A stretch of DNA of 64,000 nucleotides from the NCBI GenBank assembly GCA_019459055.1, contig JAIBEI010000033.1, forward strand, positions 1 to 64,000, read 5' to 3'. Numbering within the stretch: the stretch's first letter is position 1; every line of letters begins with the position of its first letter. Positions 41,065 to 52,806 of this stretch are shown here, one piece after another. The position numbers and the translations under genes were made by a program. Source of the stretch: Thiobacillus sp. GTDB lineage: Bacteria; Pseudomonadota; Gammaproteobacteria; Burkholderiales; Thiobacillaceae. The notes beneath the pieces were generated by a model. That model made no database searches. It was not told the origin of the DNA and was given only the letters and a program-made list of their open reading frames with translations.

Positions 41065-41158
41065 GCGAATGCCCGGCCGTTAATAGGCGCTGCGCTTCCG
41101 GTAAAATCGGGCCTCCCGGCCATTTTCCACAGTCAATCATTGTACGAATCAAACCATC

Positions 41159-43825
<2,667 letters not shown>

Positions 43826-43841
43826 CTCTGCGCGGAGGCAG

Positions 43842-46049
43842 TCAGAAAATGAACTTCAGCGCAAACAGCTCGCCGACCTTGCTCGGCGTCAGCGGTTTGC
43901 TGACGACATAGCCCTGAATTTCGTCGCAGCCATTCTGTTTCAGAAACGCCACCTGCTCGGACGTCTCGACGCCTTCGGCCACCACGCGCAGGTTCATGGC
44001 GTGCGCCAGGCGAATGGTGGCGTTGACGATTTCCGCATCGTCGCTATCGGTCAGCACATCGTTCACAAAGCTCTTGTCGATTTTCAGCGCGTCGATCGGC
44101 ATGCGCTTGAGCTGGCTCAAATTGGAATATCCGGTACCAAAATCATCGATGTAGACGTGCAGCCCGCGCTGACGCAGCGCGTCGAGGATGCCGAAGGTGC
44201 GCCCGGGATCCTCCATCGCCGCGCTTTCGGTCACTTCCAGTTGCAAATGCGCGGAATCCATTCCGGTTTCCTTCAGAATGGCGTCGATATCGTCGGTCAG
44301 GCGCGCATCGGAAAGCTGTCGCGGCGACAGATTGATGGCCACCGGCGGCGGCTTGAGCCCGGCATCGCGCCAGGCGATCCACTGAACGCACGCCGCCCGC
44401 GCCACCCAGCGTCCAATCGGCACGATCAGGCCGGTTTCCTCCGCCACCGGAATGAACTGATCGGGCCCGATGATGTTGCCCGAGCGGGGAAGCCAGCGAA
44501 TCAGGGCCTCCAGCCCCACCACCCGGCCGTCGGCAAGATCGACCTTGGGCTGATACACCAGCACGAATTCATCGCGCTCGAGTGCCTGGCGCAGGCCGCT
44601 TTCCAGGGCCAGCTGCTGCTGCGCCATGGTGTTCAGCTCATCGCTGAAATATTCAAATCCGCTGCGGCGATGCTTGGCCTGGTACATCGCCAGATCGGCC
44701 TGGCGCAGCAGGGTGTTGGCGTCGGTGCCATCGTCCGGATACACGCTGATGCCGATGCTGGCGCCGAGGGCATACCGCCGCGACCCCAGCTTGAACGATT
44801 CGGTCAACACCAGGTTCAGCTTGCGCGCCACCCGGCTGGCACCGCGCGAGGCCGGGGGATGGGTCAGGATGACGGCGAACTCGTCACCGCCCAGGCGGGC
44901 GACAAAATCATCGGCGCGCAACTGGTCGGACAGCCGGTTGGCGACGATGCGCAGCACCTGGTCTCCCACTTCGTGCCCCTGCGAGTCGTTGATGTGCTTG
45001 AAGCGGTCAAGGTCGATGAACAGCAGCGAAACCTGGGATTTTTCGCGCTGCGCCTGCGCCAGCGCATGCGTGAGAAAATCCTGGAAATACGAACGATTTG
45101 GCAAGCCGGTCAGCGGGTCGTGGTTGGCCAGCATGTCCAGCCGCATTTCGGAATAGCGGCGCTCGGCCAGGGCCGCCGATACGAACAGTCCGCCCAGCGC
45201 CATGGTCATCATGCTGATCTGCAGGGCAAACACGTCGCCCGGCATTGTGACGCCGGTGATCCCGTCGTAGGAGACAACCGTCACGCCCAGCACGATGATC
45301 GCCGCCAGAAAAATGGCGAGGCTCGCCCCGGTCACCGAAAACCGCAAGGCTGCCCACAGCACTGCCGGCATCATCACGAACAGGACGATTTCGGCAGGCC
45401 GCAAGGGGTCGGCGTACTCCATCATCACCAGCGTCAACGCCAGCATGCCGAGCACCAGCACCAGACCCTCCAGCCGCGCCCCCCGGTTGGTCGGCAGCAG
45501 CTCCCAGCGCGACGCCGTCAACAGGAGCGGTGCAACCAGAAACACCCCCAGCAAATCGCCCAGCCACCACACCCATAATCCCCGCACCACCATGTCGGCC
45601 GGCAGGTCGCCATAGAAGTACAGGCTAAACACGCCCGTCAGCGCGCTCACCGCACACCCCAGCGGCGCGGCTACCAGCGCAAATTTGGCGACGCTGGATA
45701 CATAATCGAGGGTGGAGCTGAAGGGCTGAAGATAGCGCGGTAGCGTGCCTATGATCCCCGCTCCGGCGGCGGCGCCGACTGCCAAACGAAACGCGACTTC
45801 CGGCGGCAGGGCCTGGCTGTTGACCGCGAACGCCCCCAGAAATACCCCCACAATCCCCGCCGCGCCGAAGCGCAGACCCGCCATGGCGCCGATGCCGGCC
45901 GCCAGCCAGAGGGCAGCGACCACATCGACCACATACGTTGCAAGCTTGAGGCTGAGCCAGCCCGCCAGCGTATACGCCAGCGCCGTCAGCCCGACGATCA
46001 GCGCAAAGCGCCCGAATGCAGCGGGACCGGGCAGCGACAAACGAGCCAA
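43842..46049 (-). CDS. MASE1-domain GGDEF-EAL protein
   Basis: 735 residues. About eight membrane helices in residues 15-305 form a MASE1 sensory domain, common in diguanylate cyclases. GGDEF (about 310-475) has GGDEF intact with the I-site RADD five residues before. EAL (about 485-730) has EAL, DDFGTGYSNL and EGVE motifs. Inner membrane. Third gene of the FIST operon: the 87-residue ORF ends 14 bases before its start. Confidence 0.92.
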   Translation of the reverse strand: MARLSLPGPAAFGRFALIVGLTALAYTLAGWLSLKLATYVVDVVAALWLAAGIGAMAGLRFGAAGIVGVFLGAFAVNSQALPPEVAFRLAVGAAAGAGIIGTLPRYLQPFSSTLDYVSSVAKFALVAAPLGCAVSALTGVFSLYFYGDLPADMVVRGLWVWWLGDLLGVFLVAPLLLTASRWELLPTNRGARLEGLVLVLGMLALTLVMMEYADPLRPAEIVLFVMMPAVLWAALRFSVTGASLAIFLAAIIVLGVTVVSYDGITGVTMPGDVFALQISMMTMALGGLFVSAALAERRYSEMRLDMLANHDPLTGLPNRSYFQDFLTHALAQAQREKSQVSLLFIDLDRFKHINDSQGHEVGDQVLRIVANRLSDQLRADDFVARLGGDEFAVILTHPPASRGASRVARKLNLVLTESFKLGSRRYALGASIGISVYPDDGTDANTLLRQADLAMYQAKHRRSGFEYFSDELNTMAQQQLALESGLRQALERDEFVLVYQPKVDLADGRVVGLEALIRWLPRSGNIIGPDQFIPVAEETGLIVPIGRWVARAACVQWIAWRDAGLKPPPVAINLSPRQLSDARLTDDIDAILKETGMDSAHLQLEVTESAAMEDPGRTFGILDALRQRGLHVYIDDFGTGYSNLSQLKRMPIDALKIDKSFVNDVLTDSDDAEIVNATIRLAHAMNLRVVAEGVETSEQVAFLKQNGCDEIQGYVVSKPLTPSKVGELFALKFIF

Positions 46050-46063
46050 GAGATGAGACCCGT

Positions 46064-46327
46064 CTATTGCACGGGATCGAGTTCGGCGCGCACCGACTCC
46101 AGCGCGTCCTTGAGGGTTTCCTCGGACAGCCCGTTGAGTTGTTCGGCCAACATTTCAGCCGCATCGATGGTGTCGGTGTCGTCGGGCAAGGTATCGGTAT
46201 CCAGATTGGCGACGAATACTGCTGCCGCGCCCGTCACCTGCAACAGCTGGCGGCGTTCGCTCATCAACATTTCGATCTCGCCGCGCAGCAGGCGGATCTC
46301 GTCTTCTTTCATGGCATGCAGGGTCAT
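46064..46327 (-). CDS. Small coiled-coil protein between FIST and MASE1-GGDEF-EAL
   Basis: 87 residues with a GAGG ribosome site before the ATG. A charged helix (KEDEIRLLRGEIEMLMSERRQLL), a short hydrophobic stretch and an acidic C-terminus (LDTDTLPDDTDTID). Could be a coupling protein between the sensor and the c-di-GMP enzyme. No family recognised; an ATG 15 bases downstream is possible. Confidence 0.55.
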   Translation of the reverse strand: MTLHAMKEDEIRLLRGEIEMLMSERRQLLQVTGAAAVFVANLDTDTLPDDTDTIDAAEMLAEQLNGLSEETLKDALESVRAELDPVQ

Positions 46328-46346
46328 GCTTGTATCCTCATACTGG

Positions 46347-47450
46347 TCATCCGAACAGGGTCAACACCCCGGTGTAGCCATATAAACGATTGTGGGAAAT
46401 TTCCCCGTTGGCAAAAAATCCCACCAACGGAAAATTCCCCAAGGCATCGCGAATCAGTTCCATTTCGCGGTTCGGCGCGCCGAACATGTGCTGGCCGCGC
46501 CCCAGGCAGGAATAATACACGCCGCCCCGGATCGGCGCGTTCAATTGCGCCCCGATGGCCGCAAGCATCCGCTGCAGGTCGGCCTCGGCCGACTGCCGAT
46601 CGCGCCGGCAAAACAGCAGCTCGTCTCCCGGCTCGACGGTTTCGCCGATTGCCACCAGATGATTCTGCGGATCGACACCGAGGATGTTGCGCACCAGATA
46701 GTCGCCGGTGTCCGAACCGCGTACCGGCAGGCCGACAAAAATATAGCCGGCCGCGCGCCGCAGGTCGCGCGCCAGCACTTCGCCGATTTCTTCCTTCATC
46801 ACATCCAGCGCCAGACGATGGTCCAGGCTGCCAATGACGTTCTTGTTGGCTGCAGTGACGCGGTGGCGCGGCCCCAGCGGCGAAACCCCCTGCGTCAGCC
46901 GCGTCGCCAGTTTCACCCGCTCGCTGAACAGCACGCCCGACAAACCGCCGCTCACCACGCCGTCGCTGATCTGCGCGGTCACGCCTTCCGAACTGGACAA
47001 CCCGCCGACGACAAAGCCGCTCGACACACGTTCACTGAGGCCTTCGATCAGTTCCTGGATGCGGGTGTTAACCGGGTCGCCATGCACCATGGCGAAGTAG
47101 GCGTCCGGCAACGGCTGTGCGGCGATATCCTGCGGCGTCCGCAGCAACGGCAGCATGCTGAAATCGGCCGGCTCGAACTCGCCCAGCATCACCGCCATCG
47201 CCGGTTGTCCCAGGTATTCCACCCCGCTGGCGCAGATCCCCACGCCCACGCTGCCGGTCCAGTGCGGCACCGCCGTCGCGCTTTTGAAAAAAGCCAGGAT
47301 TGCGTCGAGTTCGCCCGCGAAGGCGTCCGACACATACAGAAACCCCAGCATCGCCGCGGAGGGAATCGCGCCCAGCTGATTCATGCAGGCCTGCGCAGCG
47401 CGGGTCCAGTCGGGGTCTACAGCGTGGGCAAACTTGAAGGGGGCACTCAT
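46347..47450 (-). CDS. FIST-domain signalling protein
   Basis: 367 residues. FIST N-terminal domain (about 20-210, with SVGVGICASGVEYLG and FVVGGLSSSEG) and FIST_C (about 220-350, with GRGQHMFGAPNREMELI and FPLVGFFANGEI). FIST proteins are predicted small-ligand (possibly amino-acid) sensors often linked to two-component or c-di-GMP proteins. Head of the leftward operon. No clear ribosome site. Confidence 0.85.
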   Translation of the reverse strand: MSAPFKFAHAVDPDWTRAAQACMNQLGAIPSAAMLGFLYVSDAFAGELDAILAFFKSATAVPHWTGSVGVGICASGVEYLGQPAMAVMLGEFEPADFSMLPLLRTPQDIAAQPLPDAYFAMVHGDPVNTRIQELIEGLSERVSSGFVVGGLSSSEGVTAQISDGVVSGGLSGVLFSERVKLATRLTQGVSPLGPRHRVTAANKNVIGSLDHRLALDVMKEEIGEVLARDLRRAAGYIFVGLPVRGSDTGDYLVRNILGVDPQNHLVAIGETVEPGDELLFCRRDRQSAEADLQRMLAAIGAQLNAPIRGGVYYSCLGRGQHMFGAPNREMELIRDALGNFPLVGFFANGEISHNRLYGYTGVLTLFG

Positions 47451-47646
47451 GGCATCAGATCAAACAAGAATCGCAACAGTCCAGCCGTCGAGGCGCCAGG
47501 CGCCACACCGGAAGAAGCATACGTACCCGGCACCCGCCTGTCGATACCGCAATTCCCGGCCGGCACAGCGAATCGGCGTATGCCCCTCGCCTGTTCATGC
47601 CCGACAGCGCAGGCGATAATCCTGGCTTCGACTCCAGGCGCCGCCC

Positions 47647-48609
47647 ATGTCAGACCTTGCCCCGCTCTACCCACCCCGTACGCCTTACGCCAGCGGCATG
47701 CTGGATACGGCAGGCATCCATCGCATCTACTGGGAGACCTCCGGCAACCCCGACGGCATCCCGGTGCTGTTTGTGCACGGCGGGCCCGGTTCCGGCACCT
47801 CGCCGATCCAGCGGCAGTTTTTCGATCCGGCGCGCTACCGCATCGTTTTGTTCGATCAGCGCGGCAGCGGCCGCTCGACGCCGCACGGCGAACTCACCGA
47901 CAACACCACGCCGCACCTGATCGCCGACATGGAAGCGCTGCGGCGCGAACTCGGCATCGATGCCTGGCTGGTATTCGGCGGCTCGTGGGGCTCGACGCTG
48001 GCGCTCGCCTATGCCGAAACCCACCCCGAACGCTGCCGCGGACTGGTGCTGCGCGGGATATTCCTGTGCCGGAAAAGCGAGATCGACTGGTTCCTCTACG
48101 GCATCCGCGCCTTGTTCCCCGAGGCGCAGCGGCAACTGGCGGAATTCATCCCGGAAAGCGAACGCCACGATCTGCTCGCCGCCTATCACCGCCGCCTGCT
48201 CGACCCCGACCCGGCGGTGCACCAGCCCGCCGCGTTTCAGTGGGCCACCTTCGAGGCGTCCTGCTCGACCCTGCTGCCCAACCCCGGCCTCGTCGCCGCG
48301 TTCTGCAGCGAAAAGACCGCACTGTCGCTGTCGCGCATCGAGGCGCATTATTTCGCCCACCACATCTTCCTGCCCGACAACAGCCTGCTCGCCCATGTCG
48401 ACCGCATCCGTTCCATCCCGACGGTGATCGTGCAGGGACGCTACGACGTCGTCTGCCCCATCGTCTCGGCCGACGAGCTGGCACGTGCCTGGCCCGAGGC
48501 GCGCTATGTGATCGTGGAGGATGCCGGCCATTCGGCGTTCGAACCGGGCATCGCCCGCGAGCTCGTCGCCGCCTGCAACCGCTTTGCCGAGACCGGAGGA
48601 TTCGTATGA
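47647..48609 (+). CDS. pip: Proline iminopeptidase
   Basis: 320 residues. HGGPGSGTSP oxyanion block, nucleophile Ser in GGSWGSTLALAY, and catalytic Asp/His near the C-terminus (GRYDVVCP, and EDAGHSAFEP). Removes N-terminal proline from peptides. Its stop overlaps the start of the next gene (ATGA). Divergent from the FIST operon across 196 bases. Confidence 0.93.
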   Translation: MSDLAPLYPPRTPYASGMLDTAGIHRIYWETSGNPDGIPVLFVHGGPGSGTSPIQRQFFDPARYRIVLFDQRGSGRSTPHGELTDNTTPHLIADMEALRRELGIDAWLVFGGSWGSTLALAYAETHPERCRGLVLRGIFLCRKSEIDWFLYGIRALFPEAQRQLAEFIPESERHDLLAAYHRRLLDPDPAVHQPAAFQWATFEASCSTLLPNPGLVAAFCSEKTALSLSRIEAHYFAHHIFLPDNSLLAHVDRIRSIPTVIVQGRYDVVCPIVSADELARAWPEARYVIVEDAGHSAFEPGIARELVAACNRFAETGGFV

Positions 48610-49469
48610 GCCTGTCGCCTTATGTCTTTGACGCCAGCGCCGAGAACTTCAACCGGCTGGTGCTGGAAAACTCGCACAAGGGCCCGGTGCTGGTGCACTT
48701 CTGGACCCCCAAGGCCGGCCCCTGCTTCATCCTGATGCCGCGCCTGGTCAAGCTCGCCGCCGAATACGGCGGCAAATTCCTGCTGGTGATGCTGAACACC
48801 GATGACCTGCCCGAGCTTGCCCGCCGCTTCGGCGTGAATTCGGTGCCCACGGTGAAGTTTTTCTGGCGCGGCGAGGTCGCCCACACCATCCACGGCGCCG
48901 ATCCCGACAGCAGTTTTCGCGAAGTGCTCGACCGCTTCATCGCCGGCGACGCCAACCGCGCCCACGCGCTGGGGGTGGCCGCCTGGCAGTCGGGCAACGT
49001 AGCGCAGGCGCGCATGCTGCTCGCCAACGCGGCAATGGCCGAGCCCGACAACCTCGCCATCCCGCGCGACCTTGCCAAGCTGCTGTGGGCCGAAGGCGAA
49101 GGCGCGCAGGCGCTGAAGCTGCTCGACAGCCTGCCGCCGGACGCGCGGGCGGAACCCGAAATCGCCCGCCTGCACGCGCACCTGAGCCTGGCGGAAACCG
49201 CGCGGCTGGCACCGCCGCTGGCCGAACTCGTTGCCCGCCTCGCCCACGATTCAAACGACCTCGATGCACGCTATCAGCGCGCTGCGGTATTGCTGGCGGC
49301 GGACGAGTTTGCCGGTGCCCTGGAGGAACTGCTGTTCATCGCCCGCACCGACCGCGGCTTTCGCCACGACATCGGCCGCATCAGCCTGCTGGCGCTGTTC
49401 GACCTGCTGGGCAGCGCCCATCCGCTGACGCGGCAATACCGCCAGGCCCTATCCGAAGCGCTGCATTGA
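48606..49469 (+). CDS. Thioredoxin-like/TPR protein (CnoX-YbbN type)
   Basis: 287 residues. The thioredoxin domain (about 1-110) has FWTPKAGPCFILMPRL, where the usual CGPC is AGPC: one catalytic cysteine remains. A C-terminal TPR-like helical region (about 115-285) follows. This matches CnoX/YbbN-type chaperedoxins that hold chaperone clients under oxidative stress. A long open frame upstream in the same reading frame is not coding. Confidence 0.82.
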   Translation: MSLSPYVFDASAENFNRLVLENSHKGPVLVHFWTPKAGPCFILMPRLVKLAAEYGGKFLLVMLNTDDLPELARRFGVNSVPTVKFFWRGEVAHTIHGADPDSSFREVLDRFIAGDANRAHALGVAAWQSGNVAQARMLLANAAMAEPDNLAIPRDLAKLLWAEGEGAQALKLLDSLPPDARAEPEIARLHAHLSLAETARLAPPLAELVARLAHDSNDLDARYQRAAVLLAADEFAGALEELLFIARTDRGFRHDIGRISLLALFDLLGSAHPLTRQYRQALSEALH

Positions 49470-50218
49470 ATTTTGCCCACCCCGCCTTCGCGCCCTACCG
49501 GGATCTGATCGACGCGCTGGGGCTGGCGCACGCGCTGCCCTCGCTGGACGCCCTCAACACGCTGGCCGCTGCGCGCGGTACGACGCAGTCACGCGGGTTG
49601 CCGCTGCGCTTTTTTGCCGCGGACGGCCGCCTGCCGGCACGCGATTACGAAACCCATATCCTGCACACCGGCCAGGTGCCGACCCGCGCCGACACCTGGC
49701 ACGATGTGCTGAACGCGCTGGTGTGGCTGCGATTTCCGCGCTTCAAGGCTGCGCTGAACGCGGCCCACGGCGAAGCCATCGCGCTCGAGACAGACAGCCG
49801 GCGCTGCCGCCGCCGCGACGCGCTGACGGTGCTAGACGAGTCGGGCGTGTGGGTGGTCAGCCGTGAATCGGCGCTGCCTGCATTGCTGACCGGGCACGCC
49901 TGGCACGCGCTGTTCTGGGAAGCGCGCGCACGGGTCGAAACCGGGATGTGTTTTGTGGTGGTGGGCCATGCGCTGCTGGAAAAAACACTCGCGCCCTACC
50001 CGTCAATCACCGGAAAATGCCTGCTGCTGCAGTCCGATTCGCTCGACCCCGACGCCGCGGATGCCCTGGCCGTCACGGCGCTCGGCGCGATCGGCACCCC
50101 GCGCCAGCTTGCCCCGCTTCCGGTGCAGGGAATTCCGGGCTGGGATGCGGCCAACGCCCACGCCGCGTATTACGCCAACAAGGAAATATTCCGTCCGGCG
50201 CGCAATGCGCCCCCATGA
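49466..50218 (+). CDS. DUF3025 family protein
   Basis: About 250 residues. The N-terminus FAHPAFAPYRDL and a W-rich middle (WHDVLNALVWLRFP) match DUF3025, a proteobacterial family of unknown function. The start is taken as TTG at 49466, overlapping the previous stop by four bases, because the family N-terminus begins right there. No membrane segments. Confidence 0.72.
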   Translation: MNFAHPAFAPYRDLIDALGLAHALPSLDALNTLAAARGTTQSRGLPLRFFAADGRLPARDYETHILHTGQVPTRADTWHDVLNALVWLRFPRFKAALNAAHGEAIALETDSRRCRRRDALTVLDESGVWVVSRESALPALLTGHAWHALFWEARARVETGMCFVVVGHALLEKTLAPYPSITGKCLLLQSDSLDPDAADALAVTALGAIGTPRQLAPLPVQGIPGWDAANAHAAYYANKEIFRPARNAPP

Positions 50219-50255
50219 ATGGCCGGACAGCAGCCTGAAAACAGGATCACGCTAC

Positions 50256-50277
50256 GCCAGCCTGATATCGGGCTGGC
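50256..50277. terminator. Near-palindromic hairpin between convergent genes
   Basis: GCCAGCC around GATATC around GGCTGGC forms a strong symmetric stem (22 bp, nearly perfect), between two converging genes. No T-run, so weak as a terminator. Confidence 0.35.
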
Positions 50278-50282
50278 ATGCT

Positions 50283-50651
50283 TCAGCTCGCCGCAGCCGG
50301 CAATTCGCCGCTGGCCAGCCAGGCCTGCGCCAGCTCCAGATCGTCGAACAGGCGAATATCCGCCGACATGAACATACGGTTCACCCACATGCTCCACGCT
50401 ACCCACTGGTCGCCGGTCAGGATGGCGATGCGGCCAAAATCGTTCTTGTGTTCGCGCGAAAATTTCAGTTCCTCCCACGCCACGTCGATGCTGTAGGACA
50501 GCATGTCGCGCAAGTCGAACAGCAGGTTGACGGTGCCCTGAAACTGGATGCCGTAGCACACCGCCTTTTCGAGCTCACGGTAATCGTCCAGCGTGAACTG
50601 CCCCATCACGGTGACGGCAATCAGGTTGTCCTTGGTGTTCAGGCTGATCAT
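50283..50651 (-). CDS. SpoIIAA-like (STAS-type) protein
   Basis: 122 residues with alternating strands and helices of a STAS-like fold: MISLNTKDNLIAVTVMGQFTLDDY, then LLFDLRDM and WEELKFSREHKNDFGRIAIL. Matches SpoIIAA-like proteins of unknown partner. A likely convergent terminator hairpin (50256-50277) separates it from the DUF3025 gene. Confidence 0.72.
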   Translation of the reverse strand: MISLNTKDNLIAVTVMGQFTLDDYRELEKAVCYGIQFQGTVNLLFDLRDMLSYSIDVAWEELKFSREHKNDFGRIAILTGDQWVAWSMWVNRMFMSADIRLFDDLELAQAWLASGELPAAAS

Positions 50652-50678
50652 GGTGCTCTCCTTTGGAATGTGACCGAA

Positions 50679-51545
50679 CTATAGCGAATCGGGCTGCGCA
50701 GGTGTCGACGCGCGCACGGCCCACACACCGGCTGCCGCCACCACCGCCATCCCGATCCAGGCCGGCAGCGGCAACCGTTCGCCGAACAGCAGCACGCCGT
50801 ACAGGGCGGAAAACCCGACCGTGGTGTAGGCGAGCGCGCCGACCATGAGCGTGCGGCCGCGATGATACGCGCGCGTCAGCGCCAGTTGCGCCAGGGTGGC
50901 GGTGACGCCGATGCCGGCGAGCCACAGCCAGTCGCCCGCCTGCGGAGGGTGAAATCCGGCCACCGACATCCATGCGGCGCCGCACACGGTCGCCAGCAGG
51001 GTGAAATAAAACACCACCCGCCACTCGGGTTCGCCCAGCCGGCCCAGCTGCTTGACGTTGACATAGGCCACCGCTGCAAGCATGCCCGACGCCAGCCCGG
51101 CCAGCGCCGGCAGCCAGGCCTGGTCCTGCAGCTGCGGACGCAGCAGCAGGACGATCCCCGCAAAGCCCAGCAGCACCGCCCCGACCAGTCCCCGCCCGTG
51201 GCGCTCGCGCAGCCACCATGCGGACAGCGCAGCCAGGAACAGAGGCGCGGTGTAATTCAGGGTGACCGCGGTGGCCAGCGGCAGCCGCGCGATGGCGTAA
51301 AAGAACAGCACCAGCGCGATAAAGCCCGACAGTCCGCGCCAGAAGTGCGCCCGCCAATGGCGCGTGGCGAGCGGCGCCAGCAACTGGCGGCGGCTGAGGA
51401 CGATCCCCCCCCAGATGACGACCAGTCCGAACGCCGAGCGGTAAAACACCAGTTCCGCGGGCGAGAAGGTGGCGGACGCATGCTTCACCAGCACGCCCAT
51501 CAGCGCGAACAGGGCCGCCGCCACCAGCATCCAGCTTGACTTCAT
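50679..51545 (-). CDS. EamA/DMT-family transporter
   Basis: 288 residues from MKSSW; about ten membrane helices in two EamA repeats (with SPAELVFYRSAFG and TFSPAEL, and the second GVTATLAQLALTRAY). Inner-membrane metabolite exporter of the drug/metabolite superfamily; substrate unknown. Start at 51545 because GAGGATATCG precedes it. 27 bases before the SpoIIAA-like gene on the same strand. Confidence 0.83.
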   Translation of the reverse strand: MKSSWMLVAAALFALMGVLVKHASATFSPAELVFYRSAFGLVVIWGGIVLSRRQLLAPLATRHWRAHFWRGLSGFIALVLFFYAIARLPLATAVTLNYTAPLFLAALSAWWLRERHGRGLVGAVLLGFAGIVLLLRPQLQDQAWLPALAGLASGMLAAVAYVNVKQLGRLGEPEWRVVFYFTLLATVCGAAWMSVAGFHPPQAGDWLWLAGIGVTATLAQLALTRAYHRGRTLMVGALAYTTVGFSALYGVLLFGERLPLPAWIGMAVVAAAGVWAVRASTPAQPDSL

Positions 51546-51682
51546 CGATATCCTCGCTCCACTTCCATCGCCGCGATGCGCCGTCTGCCCGGCCTCGACG
51601 AGGCGCGCCATGCCGATTACTATTAAGGCAGCGGGCTAAATTTGTTAAAGTATCGCCCTTTCCCCCGCTGGATTCGATATTC

Positions 51683-51925
51683 ATGGCCAAATCCCGCGCC
51701 ACCCTCCCGCCCAAGGACTACGAGTCCGCACTGGCCGAACTGGAGGCCATTGTGGCTGAAATGGAATCCGGCCAACTGCCGCTGGAAGCCTCGCTGACCG
51801 TGTACAAGCGCGGCGCCGAACTGTTGCAATATTGCCGGCGGCAGCTGGCCGATGCGGAACAGCAGGTGAAGATTCTCGAAAACGGGGCCCTGCAGCCTTT
51901 CAAGACCGAAGACACCGATGACTGA
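51683..51925 (+). CDS. xseB: Exodeoxyribonuclease VII small subunit
   Basis: 80 residues; matches XseB with YESALAELEAIVAEMESGQLPLE and a YKRGAELL block. It forms the ribonuclease-free ExoVII complex with XseA (not in this window). Its stop overlaps the ispA start by eight bases, giving a translationally coupled xseB-ispA-dxs set, the usual order. Confidence 0.93.
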   Translation: MAKSRATLPPKDYESALAELEAIVAEMESGQLPLEASLTVYKRGAELLQYCRRQLADAEQQVKILENGALQPFKTEDTDD

Positions 51926-52805
51926 CTTTGCCGCCTGGACGCAAGGCTGCCAGGCACGCATGGAAAGCGTGCTGGCCGAGTGGCTCCCCCCTGTCCACAT
52001 TGCGCCCCAGCGCCTGCACGATGCGATGCGGTACGCCGTGCTGGGCGGAGGCAAGCGAGTGCGTCCGCTGCTGGCGTTTGCTGCCGGCGAAGTCTGCGGC
52101 GCCGACATCGAGCGGGTGCAGCACGCCGCCGCCGCGGTCGAACTGATCCACGCCTATTCGCTGGTGCACGACGATATGCCGGCGATGGACAACGACGCGC
52201 TGCGACGCGGCAAGCCCACGGTGCACGTCGAGTTCGACGAGGCGACCGCCCTGCTGACGGGCGACGCCCTGCAGAGCCTGGCGTTCGACATCCTCGCATC
52301 AACGCCGCTGGCCGACGATGCGGCCAGCCAGCTGAAGATGGTGCAGTTGCTGGCGCAGGCGGCCGGCTCGCGCGGCATGGCCGGCGGCCAGGCGATCGAT
52401 CTGGCCAGCGTGGGCAAGCCGCTCGATCTGACCGAACTCGAATTCATGCACATCCACAAGACCGGTGCGCTGATCCGCGCCTCCGTGCTGCTGGGCGCGC
52501 AATGCGGCAGCGTCCCCGACGCCACCCGCACCGCACTCGATCATTACGCCAAATGCATCGGCCTTGCCTTCCAGGTGGTCGATGACGTGCTCGACGCCGA
52601 AACGCCCACCGCCACGCTGGGCAAGACCGCCGGCAAGGACGCCGCCAACAACAAGCCCACCTACGTCAGCCTGCTCGGCGCGGCGCGCGCGCGCGAACTG
52701 GCGCAGGAACTGCGTGCCGACGCCCATGCCGCGCTGGCCGGTCTCGGCGCACCCGCCGCACGGCTGCGCCAGCTGGCCGACTTCGTGGTCGAGCGGACGT
52801 TCTGA
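51918..52805 (+). CDS. ispA: Polyprenyl (farnesyl) diphosphate synthase
   Basis: 295 residues. First aspartate motif [10 protein letters not shown] and second VVDDVLDAE, plus GGGKRVRP near the start. Condenses IPP with allylic diphosphates; the xseB-ispA-dxs order implies FPP synthase. Overlaps xseB and is one base before dxs. Confidence 0.94.
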   Translation: MTDFAAWTQGCQARMESVLAEWLPPVHIAPQRLHDAMRYAVLGGGKRVRPLLAFAAGEVCGADIERVQHAAAAVELIHAYSLVHDDMPAMDNDALRRGKPTVHVEFDEATALLTGDALQSLAFDILASTPLADDAASQLKMVQLLAQAAGSRGMAGGQAIDLASVGKPLDLTELEFMHIHKTGALIRASVLLGAQCGSVPDATRTALDHYAKCIGLAFQVVDDVLDAETPTATLGKTAGKDAANNKPTYVSLLGAARARELAQELRADAHAALAGLGAPAARLRQLADFVVERTF

Positions 52806-52806
52806 G

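Noticed and set aside
46392..48605. Very long forward ORF running into the thioredoxin-like gene
   Set aside because: It is antisense to the FIST gene and out of frame with pip; only the part from 48606 has a start, ribosome site and a domain.
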